NCBI GenBank assembly: GCA_941918925.1
Contig: OW799236.1
Span: 63,512,685 to 63,576,684, forward strand
Source of the DNA: Phyto melanocephala
Taxonomy: Eukaryota; Arthropoda; Insecta; Diptera; Rhinophoridae
DNA length: 64,000 nucleotides
Direction: 5' to 3'
The notes beneath the pieces were generated by a model that was given only the letters and a program-made list of their open reading frames with translations, was not told where the DNA came from and did no database searches. The number at the start of each line of letters is the position of its first letter. The first letter of the stretch is position 1. Below, one piece after another: positions 25,101 to 37,100 of this stretch. The translations under genes and the position numbers were made by a program.

Positions 25101-28100
25101 TGATCGAGGTTGTTTCCCAAAATTTACTAGACTTATGATTTGTGCCCAACTTTACATATAGGTGTACCCACAGTCTTAAGGGGTTTATGATTAAAAAATA
25201 TTTAAAAATAAATGTGCCACAGGGTGATTCAAAATAGACATTCTCAGCATTTTGCTAAAACGGGAAATTTATTATTTAATAAGATTTTGATTTTTAAACT
25301 TCTATAACATTTTGCTTTTAAAAGATTTTCAAACGAAATAAGTTTTGTATAATTTTTAAATTTGTTAGCCATTAGTACATGAAAATAAATTGTTTATAAT
25401 GTTTAGAAATAATTTTCAAAGTCAAAAGTTTCCTAAATTCCTATTTTTAATAGAGCATAACTTCTAGAGAACATAAGATAACAAAAAGAAATTAGCACCA
25501 TTTAGTAGATAAAACTCTTTTCTATACCCCTATACCCCATTGTATACCCGAAACGATCCGACCGTGAGCACCAGACCAATTTTTGTGACACAAGGTCAAA
25601 AATTGTTTGCAAAATATTAGTAAAAGAGCTAAACAAAAAGTTTTTGTAATGTGTTTTTTTAAGTGTTTTAGTTTTTATACCCCCCACCAAAAAAATGGTA
25701 TGTATATATATATATTCTGAATCGGGGTTTTATTTGATGACGATCTAGCTATGTCCGTCCGTCTGTCCTTCTGTTGAAAGCACCGAAAAAGCTAGAGGGC
25801 TCAAATTTTGCCAAAATATGTCTTATATATAAGGTTTGTTTGGAATTGAAAATGGACTAAATCGGAATATTAAAAAGAAAGTTATAGCTCGTAATGCAAG
25901 ATTAGGTCGAAAAAAAAACATGTCCTTCCAACATCGAATAAAATGGAGTTGTGTCTACCAGCATCAACGTAGAGTCATGAAACTTTAAATATATACTTCC
26001 TGAGCAAAAACAATATTTCTCCCCAAAAATTGTTTAAATGTATGCATTAGGAAGGTAGTTGTAGATCAAAATGTACGAAAATTCATACCGCGCAGTGTAT
26101 TTTTCAGTATATTCAAAATTTTAAACCTAATAAAACCGCCAAAATTAGAGGTATGATGATCAAATTTGCTACGATAATAACAAAGAAATACATTTTGTGC
26201 TATAAATTGGGTTATTTCCCGGAAATTCAACTTATTTAATCTACCCGACTTCCCTGGATTATTTTTCGGGATCCCGGGAAATAAAAAAAGTGGCTACGGA
26301 ATCGAAAGGAGATGTTTATATTGAAATTGAATTCTAGTGATTTTATTTTTGATCTTATAGCTGAAGAATCTGTATTTTTCTTTTTGTGCTCATATTCGAT
26401 CTCGTATCTAGAGAATAATATTTTTTCAATAAAAAATATTTTTACTTAATTTATATTTAAAATTCAAGTTTTTTTTTTATTAATTTTTATAGTTTTGAAG
26501 TGTTTCTTCTACATTATAAACTATTTTATGCTTTTGAATAAAAAGTTTTTTATTAATTATTAATTAATACAATTCTCCCGATTGTGGACGAATTATGTTG
26601 ACCAAAAGAGTCACGAAGTGCACAAGGTGCATGAAATGTATTTTAATTTAAACGCTCATTTTATAATAAGCCTGAATAGCTTTAACGCATAAACAATTTT
26701 ATGATTTTATAAAAAAGTTTTTTTATTAATTAAAAACAAATTTACTTTTTATTTGTTTTGCTGCGGGATCCTGGGAAATTAAAAAATAAATCTCGCATTC
26801 TCGGAAAACAAAAATTTTCGGAAAAAAACCCTACCTAAATATAAAAGAACGGAAAATTGGTGGTGGGTATAAAAGATTCGGCACAGCCGAATATAATGCT
26901 CTTACTTGTTCACTTTTCAAATATGGCAACCCTATACAAAACATACATATATAAAAACATCCCATTGTAATATTATACATTTACTGCTGTATTCATAAAA
27001 AATATTTTAGGTTTATTGAAAGCTTATTTGACAGATGTTGCATAGAAATTTGTCAAATAAGCATTCAATAAGTCTAAAATATTTTTTATGAATACGGCAG
27101 TTAGTTTACTAGTGATTTTATTTTTGATCTTATAGCTGAAGAATCTGTATTTTTCTTTTTGTGCTCATATTCGATCTCGTATCTAGAGAATAATATTTTT
27201 TCAATAAAAAATATTTTTACTTAATTTATATTTAAAATTCAAGTTTTTTTTTTATTAATTTTTATAGTTTTGAAGTGTTTCTTCTACATTATAAACTATT
27301 TTATGCTTTTGAATAAAAAGTTTTTTATTAATTATTAATTAATACAATTCTCCCGATTGTGGACGAATTATGTTGACCAAAAGAGTCACGAAGTGCACAA
27401 GGTGCATGAAATGTATTTTAATTTAAACGCTCATTTTATAATAAGCCTGAATAGCTTTAACGCATAAACAATTTTATGATTTTATAAAAAAGTTTTTTTA
27501 TTAATTAAAAACAAATTTACTTTTTATTTGTTTTGCTGCGGGATCCTGGGAAATTAAAAAATAAATCTCGCATTCTCGGAAAACAAAAATTTTCGGAAAA
27601 AAACCCTACCTAAATATAAAAGAACGGAAAATTGGTGGTGGGTATAAAAGATTCGGCACAGCCGAATATAATGCTCTTACTTGTTCACTTTTCAAATATG
27701 GCAACCCTATACAAAACATACATATATAAAAACATCCCATTGTAATATTATACATTTACTGCTGTATTCATAAAAAATATTTTAGGTTTATTGAAAGCTT
27801 ATTTGACAGATGTTGCATAGAAATTTGTCAAATAAGCATTCAATAAGTCTAAAATATTTTTTATGAATACGGCAGTTAGTTTACTTATGTGCTTAAAAAA
27901 AATAAATTAAAAGAAAAATTAAAAATAAAACAATACAAATTTGAATAAAATATAAAATAAAAAAAAATTTTTGGCTCACTCTAACCAGTATACCACGTTT
28001 GTATGTATGTGTAGATAATTGATAATTGTAGAAATTTCAAACGGAATGACAAACCTATATATACCCTTTTTCACTGTGTGAAGAGTATAATAAGTAAAAG

Positions 28101-31100
28101 AGAACGAAACTTGGGCAAGTCAGTTGCTGAGTCTGAACATGAAAGCAAGTTCAAAGAAAAATAAAAGAAAATAAAAAACTAACTTGAGCAAGTGACTTGC
28201 CTAGTGAGAAAGGGGTGTAACATTCGCCTTACAAATGAATTGGTAGCTACTCTTTAAGAATGTATACAACAAATGTATTTAAAACACGTTTAAAACTAAC
28301 ATCGCAAAAATCGCTAGATTTCCCGCTAATAGCTAAATCATATTTTTTTCGCAAAAAATGTTTAAAAATCGCTGGATTTGACGAGAAAATAGCTGAAATG
28401 GCAACAGTGATCACGATATAGAGAAATAGTGTTGTCAACTTTAAGATTAAAAAACACCAATGCAGGAAAAAACGCTTTATTTTTAAAAAAAAGAGCAAAG
28501 TTTCAAATTTTGAATTTTCGATTTTATTTATTTTATAAAATTATTAATTTCGTTATTAGAACCTTTAGGCCTAAAATAAGTTTCCATATAATATCATTAA
28601 AAATAATAAATTTTAAATTAAAGTAGTAACTTTAACTTTACAGTTGGGTATATAATCGCTACTATAAAAAAAATTACAGCTTTTGGTTGGAATATATTTT
28701 TCTACAATTAGCAACGCAACTCACATTCGGTTGCTACCGATAATCGATCCTTAGAATATATATTTTTATTATTAATATTATCTGGTCACATCACCCTTTT
28801 TAATTTTAATTCTATCAATATCAAAATTGGTATCAAGGAAAACATTTATTTCATCAGGCTGTCAATTGAAAAATTAAAAGTTTTATGCATATCTATATTA
28901 TTTTCTTTACTTTTAATAAAATATAGTGCTTTATGTTTGTTTAACCATAGAAGATATCAGAAACAGATATATTTAAATTATAACTAATAATAATATAAAA
29001 TATATAATCCACTCATAATTAACAGTTTTTTAAATGGTTGCTGGCAGAAATAATAGTAAGCTAAGGATTTTTATAACAAAAGCATTGTCTATTATTAATA
29101 CCTATCATTTTTGTTGCGTTGTCGCGTAAGAAATTTGCCTTGCAAAAATTGTTCTTTATTTGAATTTAGTATTTTTACTTCCATAAGAAAAAGAACGCAC
29201 TAAAGAATTTGAGGAATCGCATCGAGCACAGACTCGAATATTTTGCGCGACTTTAAAAAGCACTAATATTTCATTAAGCTAAAGTTGACAACGCTGGATA
29301 GGAACACAACAAAGAGAGATTTATTATTTCTGCAAAATACTTGATACCCAGCAAACAAGAACTCAAATATTAAAGTATTATGCCGTGTTATACATTCTAA
29401 AGGCTGGGGCACAATGAATCCGTCGTCCGTCAAACTTCAACTTTTTCAACTGACATCAACATATTGACGGAGAGGGGTTGGCACAATCAGTACTTTGTGT
29501 TGACGGATCAAAAGTCAAGTTAAATTGTTGACTGCTGCGACAAATCAAAAACAAACAGCGGCGGCTGAAGGCCGATAATATTTATATAATGTTTTTTTAC
29601 TTATCTTCACAATAGCAAAAAAATAATAAAACAAAATAATATTTATGTATAGAGTTTTTAACCGAAAACAACTGTATGCTTCTGTGGCGGCTCATGCATC
29701 ACAAAAAAGTACGGCGGCTGCTGTAAAGCCGGTTGACCTCGCTTTTTGCGCACAACCATATGGTAGTTGTCAAAGTACTCGACGTACGTCAAAAGTTGGT
29801 CAACTTTTGTACTTTGCGTTGACGGAGACGTACTGAATGTGACAACACTCATAAGAAAACATGTATTTTAACTTAGTTGTCAGTTGAAAAAGTTGAAGTT
29901 TGACGGACGACGGATTCATTGTGCCCCAGCCTTGCGCATATATATATTAAGCTGTATAACGAAACCAATATAAGGTTTCAATCAAACACTAAATAGTTAT
30001 TTATAAGTTAATAAAAATAATGTTATTTTCTGTTTTTTATTTTCCCACAGAAAAAAAAAGTTATGCTGTTTTTGTTTTTTGAAGGATTAATAAAGAAAAA
30101 CAAACAAAAATCATATAATTTTTTCTTGAGGGATCTAAAATATCTCAATTTATTATTAAAAAAATATATAATAAGAAAAACAATAAACAACAAATATTTC
30201 TGCTAAAACTAATATATATTTCTTAAAATAATTTTTTTTTTTATTTTTAATTAATTTAAAATATATCCCGTATGTTCGCTGGGTTAGTATTGCTGAAAAA
30301 ATAACAATAATATCCGGCATAATGCTCGTCGTTGTTTGATGAACCCCTAAACATAGCTGCCAGATAAAATTGGAATAAGATCGCCTAATTTGGGGGAAAA
30401 GAATCGTCAAAATCGTCAAATGGTTTACGCAAATCGTCATAAAAACGTCAAAATAAAGAAACGCATTTTTTAAAACAAAACATTTTTTATTTAATGCATA
30501 ACATAACAAACTTTTGAAATCTAGAGACATCAATGGTTTTATTAGACCCTTTTCAGTTACGAACATGACAATAAATATAATACAATTCAGAATTAATTTC
30601 GAAATATAAATATTAATATATAAATACAAAAAATAATAAATAATAATAATAATAAATTGGCTGCGCCTTTTTGTACTATTTGACAAATAATTATAATCAG
30701 TTTTTGCTAAAGTTTCTACCGATTAAGGTAGCTTTAGACAAGCGTAATACGAGCCCAACGCCAAAATAAACTACATCGTTTCGCTTTTTAGCCCATAAAC
30801 TTATTTCTGGATCTGCAAATTAGTCTTCCTTAATTTTCCTTTTCTTGTTGGTTACCTGTAGGGTTTGGGAACCGGGAATGAACCACTTAGTATTCCCGGG
30901 AAAACGGAAAATAAAAAATATGTAGTACATTAGGATATATATTTAATTTTATTTTTAATTTCTTATCTGTTTTGGTAAATTTAAAGAATATTTGAATAAA
31001 AAGTAAGGTTATTAATTTATAAGCATTTTTTGTTTGTTAAGTATTTACAACTTTTCTCAAATACGAATATGTAAAAAAAAAACAAACATCGTCGGTCAAA

Positions 31101-34100
31101 AATATTTCACGCCAAAGTTAAGAACTTTCTGGAAGTATTTTTAATAAGTGCTTATAAATTTCAAGTGAATGAATTATATACATATGTACATAATTGAATG
31201 TTTTCTTGGATATACTGTGAGCGTCAAAAAAAGCGTACACAAATATTTTTAAAATATTGTTTTTATTTCAGAATTTTCATTTATGATAAAGTTTTACATT
31301 TAGGTACTTTTAAATCAGTATTTAGTTCTCTATCTTATTCTAAACAAAACAGCAAAAAAATTAACAACAACAAAAATTTTACAACAAAAATAAAAAATAA
31401 TTCATTATTTACGCGTCAAAAAAAAGTGTACAAACTCTTTTAAAATGAAAATAAAATCGATTTAGTATTTAGTTGATTTTGCTTTTGCCTTAATTACGGC
31501 ATTTAGTCTTTTGGGCATCGATTCTACTAATTTTTTAGTTATATCGGATAAAATTTTCTGCCATTCCTCCATTATAACGGATTTCAACATACCCTTATTG
31601 CTAATTGTCCTTTTTCGGACTTGGCAGTCCAAATGCTCCCACAAATGTTCAATTGGATTTAAGTCCTGTGATTGTGGAGAATGATCCAATGTTTTGGGAG
31701 AGCGGTACAGGAGCCATTCTTTTACTATATGGGATTTATGTTTGGGGTCGTTGTCCTGTTGAAAAAGATCCTTCCAACCCCAATTTCTCCACACTGACCG
31801 GCACCTTGTTTTGCAAAATGTTCAGGTAGTCCATCTTATTCATTGTACTTTCAATAAAAATCAAATTCCCAACTCCGTTTGCCGCTATACATCCCCACAC
31901 CATCACCGAACCCCCTCCATGCTTAACCGTGGTTATTAAATTTTGGTCAGCATATTCATTGTTTTTTGTTCTCCATACTTTAACTGTTTTTTTCTGGCCA
32001 AACACCTCAAATTTACTTTCATCACTAAAGAGCACATTATTCCAGAATTTTCATACTTTTTGGCGTATTCTAGTCGTCTTTTTTAATTAGCTGGTGATAT
32101 TAGTGGTTTCTTTCGTGGGAATCAACCATGTTACCCGTTTTCGTGTAATGCTCGTCGTATTGTACTGGCACTTACGGTAGTTTCTGATGTTGCCGAAACT
32201 TCCTCTGATATTTTAACGGCACTTTTAAAAGGATTCTTTTTTACACCGCGCACTATAGATCTTATTTCAGCCTCCTGTAAAAGTTTTCGCCGGCCCGACT
32301 CTGGACGATTTTCTATTTTGCCGTATTTTTCGTTTTTATCAACAATTTTTTTTGCAGTATTGCGGCTTCTGTTTATAATAGAGCCAATTTCTCTGAAAGT
32401 TTTTCCTTCATTCCGAAGTTTTATTACCAATTCTCTAATATCACTAGAAGTTTGTTTACCCATTCCAAAAAAAAAAAATTTACTTTACACGAGGAGATCT
32501 TACTCTGCCGATCACAATTAATTTACATAAAACAATAAAAACGTTTCAGTAGAATGCTAAAATAAAGTAAACAACCAAATATAACGGTATTCTTTTACAG
32601 TAGCACACCGCTGAAATGATGCACATGCAACTGTACACTTTATTTTGACGCGTAAAATATGCATTCGAATTTGTTTTTGCTCCATCATTTATGTATTTGC
32701 AAGAAATTTCTCATTGTCTTTCTATAGCTAATTAGAGATTAGTATACTAATATTAAAAACCCTAGAATGATAAATTTAGTCATATCTTAAAAGACTAAAA
32801 AAATACTTTATTGTAGAAAAAGTTTTTGTACACTTTATTTTGACGCTCACTGTAAATGTTTTTTATAACAACCGTAAAACCAGCAGTAGTTTCCATGGTT
32901 CATTTTTATATATATAATCGTATGTACAAATTGTTTTTAAAAGTGGTCACAGAATTTGTAAGTATAATTTTTTTCATTTATGATTGAATTTTTATAATAC
33001 TTTTTTTATAATTCACTTTGTTTAGAAGCAAAATGTCTGAAGTTTGGAACTATTTTCAAAAAGTAGACAACGCAGCACAATGTAATATTTTCCCGAAAAA
33101 GTTAATATTCAAGGGCGGTAGTACTAGTGGTCTCATACGGCACCTTCTTTTGGTCCATAAAATAAAATTTTAAAACGATTCTTCAACACTTGCACTAAAT
33201 AAAAAAAAAATTCCACCATTAAAAGTTTTTTAGACACCCAATCATTACCAGAAATTGTTTCAAAATTGGCAGCAGTCGATGGAATATCTATTCGAACAAT
33301 TACACAAAGTTCTTTTATTTGTCAAAGTTTTTTCAGTAAAAATATGACGTTACCAACGCCGTTACAAATACGATGGTGAAAACAATATCGAGTCAAATTT
33401 GCGACAATTTGAGGTTTGCTCTTGTATTAGACGAGTGGAGTAGTGTTGCCCAAAAAAGATATCTGTTTACATGGCAATAATTATTTTTATAATTTGGGTT
33501 AAGTTTATATTTTCGGAAGATGTAATGCTGACACAATAAGGACTCTAATGGAAAATAAACTACTACTAAAACAATGAATTATTAACCAAATCGTGATGTT
33601 AAAGTTCACAAACATTATTTATTTTAAAAGAAATATTATTTTCGGGAATCCCGGGAAGACGATTTTTTAATTCCCGTTTCCCGGGAATATAAAAAGACCG
33701 GGAAATCCCAAACCCTAGTTACCAGTCAAAAACACCATTTAAATTTGATTTTAGCTACTACAAAGTTTTGAATAAAAAATGGATTATATTTCTACTTACA
33801 GGGGAAGAGCTGCTAGAATTTTCATCATCTTGGTTTTCTATTGAAAATATAATGTTTGATTTTTAAGGTTTTAATGTATAATTAACAAATAAAAGTGCTA
33901 AATTCGGCCATACCGAATCTTATATACCCTTCACAACGTGTAGTCATGCAATAAAAATTGTTTGTATCACCATTCATCTCATATGAAATAAAAAACATAC
34001 ATATCTGTGGTCGCAAGGAAAAACAAGGTAACTCCATTTTTTTAAAACACGAGAAAAACGCATTTAAAGATTTCGACATATTTTACTAGTTTTTTTTTTT

Positions 34101-37100
34101 GAATTCATATTCTAATGTGTGCGCATCAAAAAAAAAAACATAATTTTACATCGTGTTGAAAATTTTGGGTTTTACCCGTCAGAAGCGAAAATCAAAGTCC
34201 TGATTTTTACCTAATAATGGAGTTACCTGGTTTTTCCCAAAAATTTCATTGTTTGAATTTATTCTTATATTTTATGGAGTTAAGGCAACTTTTCATCGTC
34301 TTATGCAAAAAACATTATTTAAAAGTTATAAATAAAAAAAATAAATATGTACATATTTTTTTTTAAATTAATTTTTATGTTTTTTCATAAAAACAAAGGG
34401 TAAAAAATATATAAGAAAATAAGAAAACTTTAAATTTTTTAGTTCTTAGTTTGCTGTTAAAAATAAAGGAATTCAGTTAATTTTGTTGTATGTTAATGAT
34501 ACAATTCTAGTTTTAATTATTGTTTACATCAACGATCAATATCCTAGTGTTTTTCTTTAAGATATTATGGAGTTACCTGATATTTCCTTAAAACACATGG
34601 AGTTACCTCTTTTTTCCTAAAAATTGGTATTTAAGCGATTTTTATTTTGTAGATTACTCTTAAATGTGATACTTTTTCAAAATTTTGATCTGACAGAGTG
34701 ATGGTAACACCAAAATCCATCCAATTTCTGGTGTTTTTTCAACTTTTTGGAAAAATGGAGTTACCTTGTTTTTCCTTGCGACCACAGATATACAAAACAT
34801 CCCATTGCAGAATTATAAATTGAGTTTACGTATGTATGTTTCCAAAAAAAAATAATTACAAAAAAAAATAAAAAAATGTATTAAAAGCTAAAAAAAAACA
34901 ATAAAAAAAATTTAAAAAAAATTTTAACAAATATTAAAAAAAAAATTTTTTAAAATTATAAAAAAATATATAAAAAAATAATAAAAATATAAATAATATA
35001 TAAAATAAAAAAATTTATTTTTTGGCTCAGCTGGGATTCGATGCCACGTTTACTCTAACCAGTATATATGTATGTTGTTGTTGTAATTGTGAAAAAAACG
35101 AGTGGTCGTCGTTTTTTGCTCATATCTCAGAAAGTTATGGGGCGATTGTGCTGAATTTGAATAGCGATTCATTCCCGGATATTTCCAAGAGATTGATACC
35201 ATACACAGATCTGAGGAACATATAGTTGCTTCTAAAAGTTGATTTCAACCAACACACGGACAGACGGTCAGGGTTTAATCGACTCCTCTGTTTATAAGCT
35301 TTCAGAAAATATATACTTTATGGGGTCGGAAATGAAAATTGTATAAATTACAAACGGAATGAAAAAGCTATATACATATACCCTTGTGCACCACATTGTA
35401 CATATGTACATATTTTATATGAGATAAATAGTGAACAAATAATTGTTACTGCATGACTACACGTTGTGAAGGGTATATAAGATTCGACACGGCCGAATAT
35501 AGAACTCTTACTTGTTTTTAAATAAATTAACTTAAAATATTAAAATTGTTTTAACCGCGTTTCCAAATTTATATTTGTTCGTGTTGTAGGTATCAGTTGA
35601 TAAAAATGTGGCATTTACTATGTAAAAAATGTACAAAGTTATCCACACAAACACATTAAATAATGATAGATGTATCTCCTTCACTCTGTTCTATTATTAA
35701 AAACATAAAAACCCGTTACAAATTATTTTTATTTAGTTTAAGGTTGATATAAAAGTAATGAATTTGAAATTCTGAAAATCGTCAAAAACAAAACATAAAT
35801 CGTCAACATTTAATTTGAGCACGTAAAATCGTCAAAATTACGATAAATCGTCAAATCTGGCAGCTATATCCAGGGAAGGAAAATGGCTTTTATGATTTTG
35901 TACCAAGTATGAAAACAAAATGTACTTTTTAGGCCATGACGGTACCATTTTTTTAATATTTATTAATAAAAACATAAACTTAACAAAAATGTTTATAAAA
36001 ATTCAGAAGTATAAAATAAAAAAACCGAAACATAACAAAAATGTGTATAAAAATCCAGTATACATTAAAAATATTAAATATTACATTCATAGATACATAC
36101 GTAAAGATTGGTTATTTAACAAATTTTATTTATAAAATACTTTTAGATAATAAATTTTCTATTATTTTAATCTTTAATCTTTGTATGACCTAAGTTCAAT
36201 CACATCGGCTAGTGCTCTGAACTGATTTTCACCAGAAGAGGTATTATTGAATTTGTTTCTCCCATAATCACTTTTTCTGGAGTAAACTTATCGAACCATT
36301 TTAGTACTTCATTATTAAATTCCACCTTACATGCTTACGAATCATAAGTTAAATAAAATACATATACATAACAACAGCCAAGGCGAATTCATGTACCAGG
36401 TGGTGGCCAAATTAACAGAGAATTTTTTTAAGAATTTTGCAATAAAGTACTAGGCAGATTTTGTTGTTACAAACTTGATACCACCTGATACATGAATTCG
36501 CTTTGACAACAGCATTGCAGCAAAAACAGAGAAGCTGACAGTATGAAATAAAATACACACAAAAAAATTAAAGAGAACGTGGACAAAATTATTGTTGCCA
36601 TATAGTGAGACATTGGAATTTTTAAATTGTAACAAGTAGCTCGCGGTAGTAACACGGTACCAACAAGGGCAAAAATGTACCATAAAAAGTACAATTGTAC
36701 CATAATTTCCATCCCTGACTATGCCCCTAAATAAAAAATCATAAAAAAATTTCTCTCTCCATAATTCATCTGGCAGTTTAATTCAACTGGATATTTTTAT
36801 GGTATAAATTTTTTTAATTTTGTGCATTTGTTTGTTTTGTTTGAGTTTTTGTAGAACAATATTTGTAGTGGTAAAACACATAGTAAAATAATTCGCCAAT
36901 AAACATTTTAATCAAAAATCATATTTCCATTTAAACGTCTTATTTTTTGCATAAAAGTTATACATATGTATGTTAAATAGTTTACTATTTTAAACTTGAA
37001 AGATGAATATATAGTAGATAAATTTTAATGTCAATGAAAATATTTTACATAATAAAGAGAACAAACGCTGTAAGGAAAGATGTAGAAATGCCTTCAAATT

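Larger units (their letters stand above)
23029..26934. mobile_element. hAT-type element, 3.9 kb, TACAAAAC duplication
   Basis: Ends TAGGGTTGCCAT and ATGGCAACCCTA, flanked by a perfect 8-bp duplication TACAAAAC (23021-23028, 26935-26942). The empty site is visible in the sister copy near 38030. The body (23029-24276) carries repeated GTACTGTTTT words in both orientations near the ends, a common feature of hAT subterminal regions. No transposase is readable. From 24277 to 26911 it is occupied by HINE-B sequence. Confidence 0.85.
26334..27883 (+). repeat. 775-bp tandem duplication
   Basis: 26334-27108 and 27109-27883 appear identical by eye. The unit runs from inside the hAT-like insertion through the end of HINE-B, the hAT 3' terminus with its duplication, HINE-C sequence and the small MITE. 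The junction shares only CTAGTGA-type microhomology. It is either a very young duplication or an assembly artefact. Confidence 0.9.
22906..28091 (-). mobile_element. HINE-C, minus strand, inside copy 1, split by insertions
   Basis: Pieces: 22906-23028 (3' end hairpin ATTCGGCCATGCCGAAT and TATACCCTTCACAACG), 26935-26983, and 27884-28091 (5' end, TTTTTCACTGTGTGAAG). The identical HINE sits at the same site in the sister transposon at 37742-38411, so it was carried when the host transposon multiplied. Confidence 0.8.
22746..28217. mobile_element. CAC-ended TIR element, copy 1, with large nested insertions
   Basis: Left end CACGCCTTTCTCACTAGGCA, right end TGCCTAGTGAGAAAGGGGTG; both arms continue with CAAGTCACTTGC(G/T)CAAGT. 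The uninterrupted sister copy is at 37742-38411 (670 bp). Copy 1 is expanded to 5.5 kb by a hAT (23029-26934), a small MITE and a 775-bp duplication. Superfamily uncertain: CAC termini and, in copy 2, a 3-bp TTA duplication. Confidence 0.8.
21176..28409. mobile_element. hAT-type element, 7.2 kb including nested insertions (outermost shell)
   Basis: Ends CACTGTTGCCATG (21176) and ATGGCAACAGTG (to 28409) are inverted repeats flanked by a perfect 8-bp duplication ATCACGAT (21168-21175 and 28410-28417). Its own sequence is only about 0.55-0.9 kb at the two ends, with no readable transposase. The rest is the later insertions at 21543-22321 and 22746-28217. 8-bp duplications and C/TA...GTTGCCA ends are typical of hAT elements. 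Confidence 0.85.
30859..33717 (+). mobile_element. hAT element with BED-finger transposase remnant, hit by Tc1
   Basis: TAGGGTTTGGGAACCGGG at 30859 and CCGGGAAATCCCAAACCCTA ending at 33717 are inverted repeats. Flanks GTTACCTG (30851-30858) and GTTACCAG (33718-33725) are an 8-bp duplication with one mismatch. CCCGGGAA words recur near both ends. The transposase remnant is at 33033-33560 and the Tc1 insertion at 31215-32852. Confidence 0.85.
30354..35866. mobile_element. hAT-like element (TAGCTGCCAGAT ends), 5.5 kb with nested insertions
   Basis: TAGCTGCCAGAT at 30354 is mirrored by ATCTGGCAGCTA ending at 35866. The word AATCGTCAAA occurs repeatedly near both ends, in the same orientation on the + strand (30406-30450 and about 35780-35855). 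The interior holds a hAT with Tc1 insertion, a HINE-A and another TIR element. No convincing 8-bp duplication is visible, so pairing rests on the ends and the shared word. Confidence 0.6.

Noticed and set aside
28427..29296. Kinship between the two roughly 866-870-bp hAT-like elements (5194-6059 and 28427-29296)
   Set aside because: Similar length is coincidence as far as can be seen: the interiors do not match and one contains a HINE fragment.
30156..30686. 176-residue open frame on the minus strand
   Set aside because: Very Ile/Phe/Tyr-rich translation of AT-rich DNA that crosses the end of a transposon; no motif or coding-like composition.
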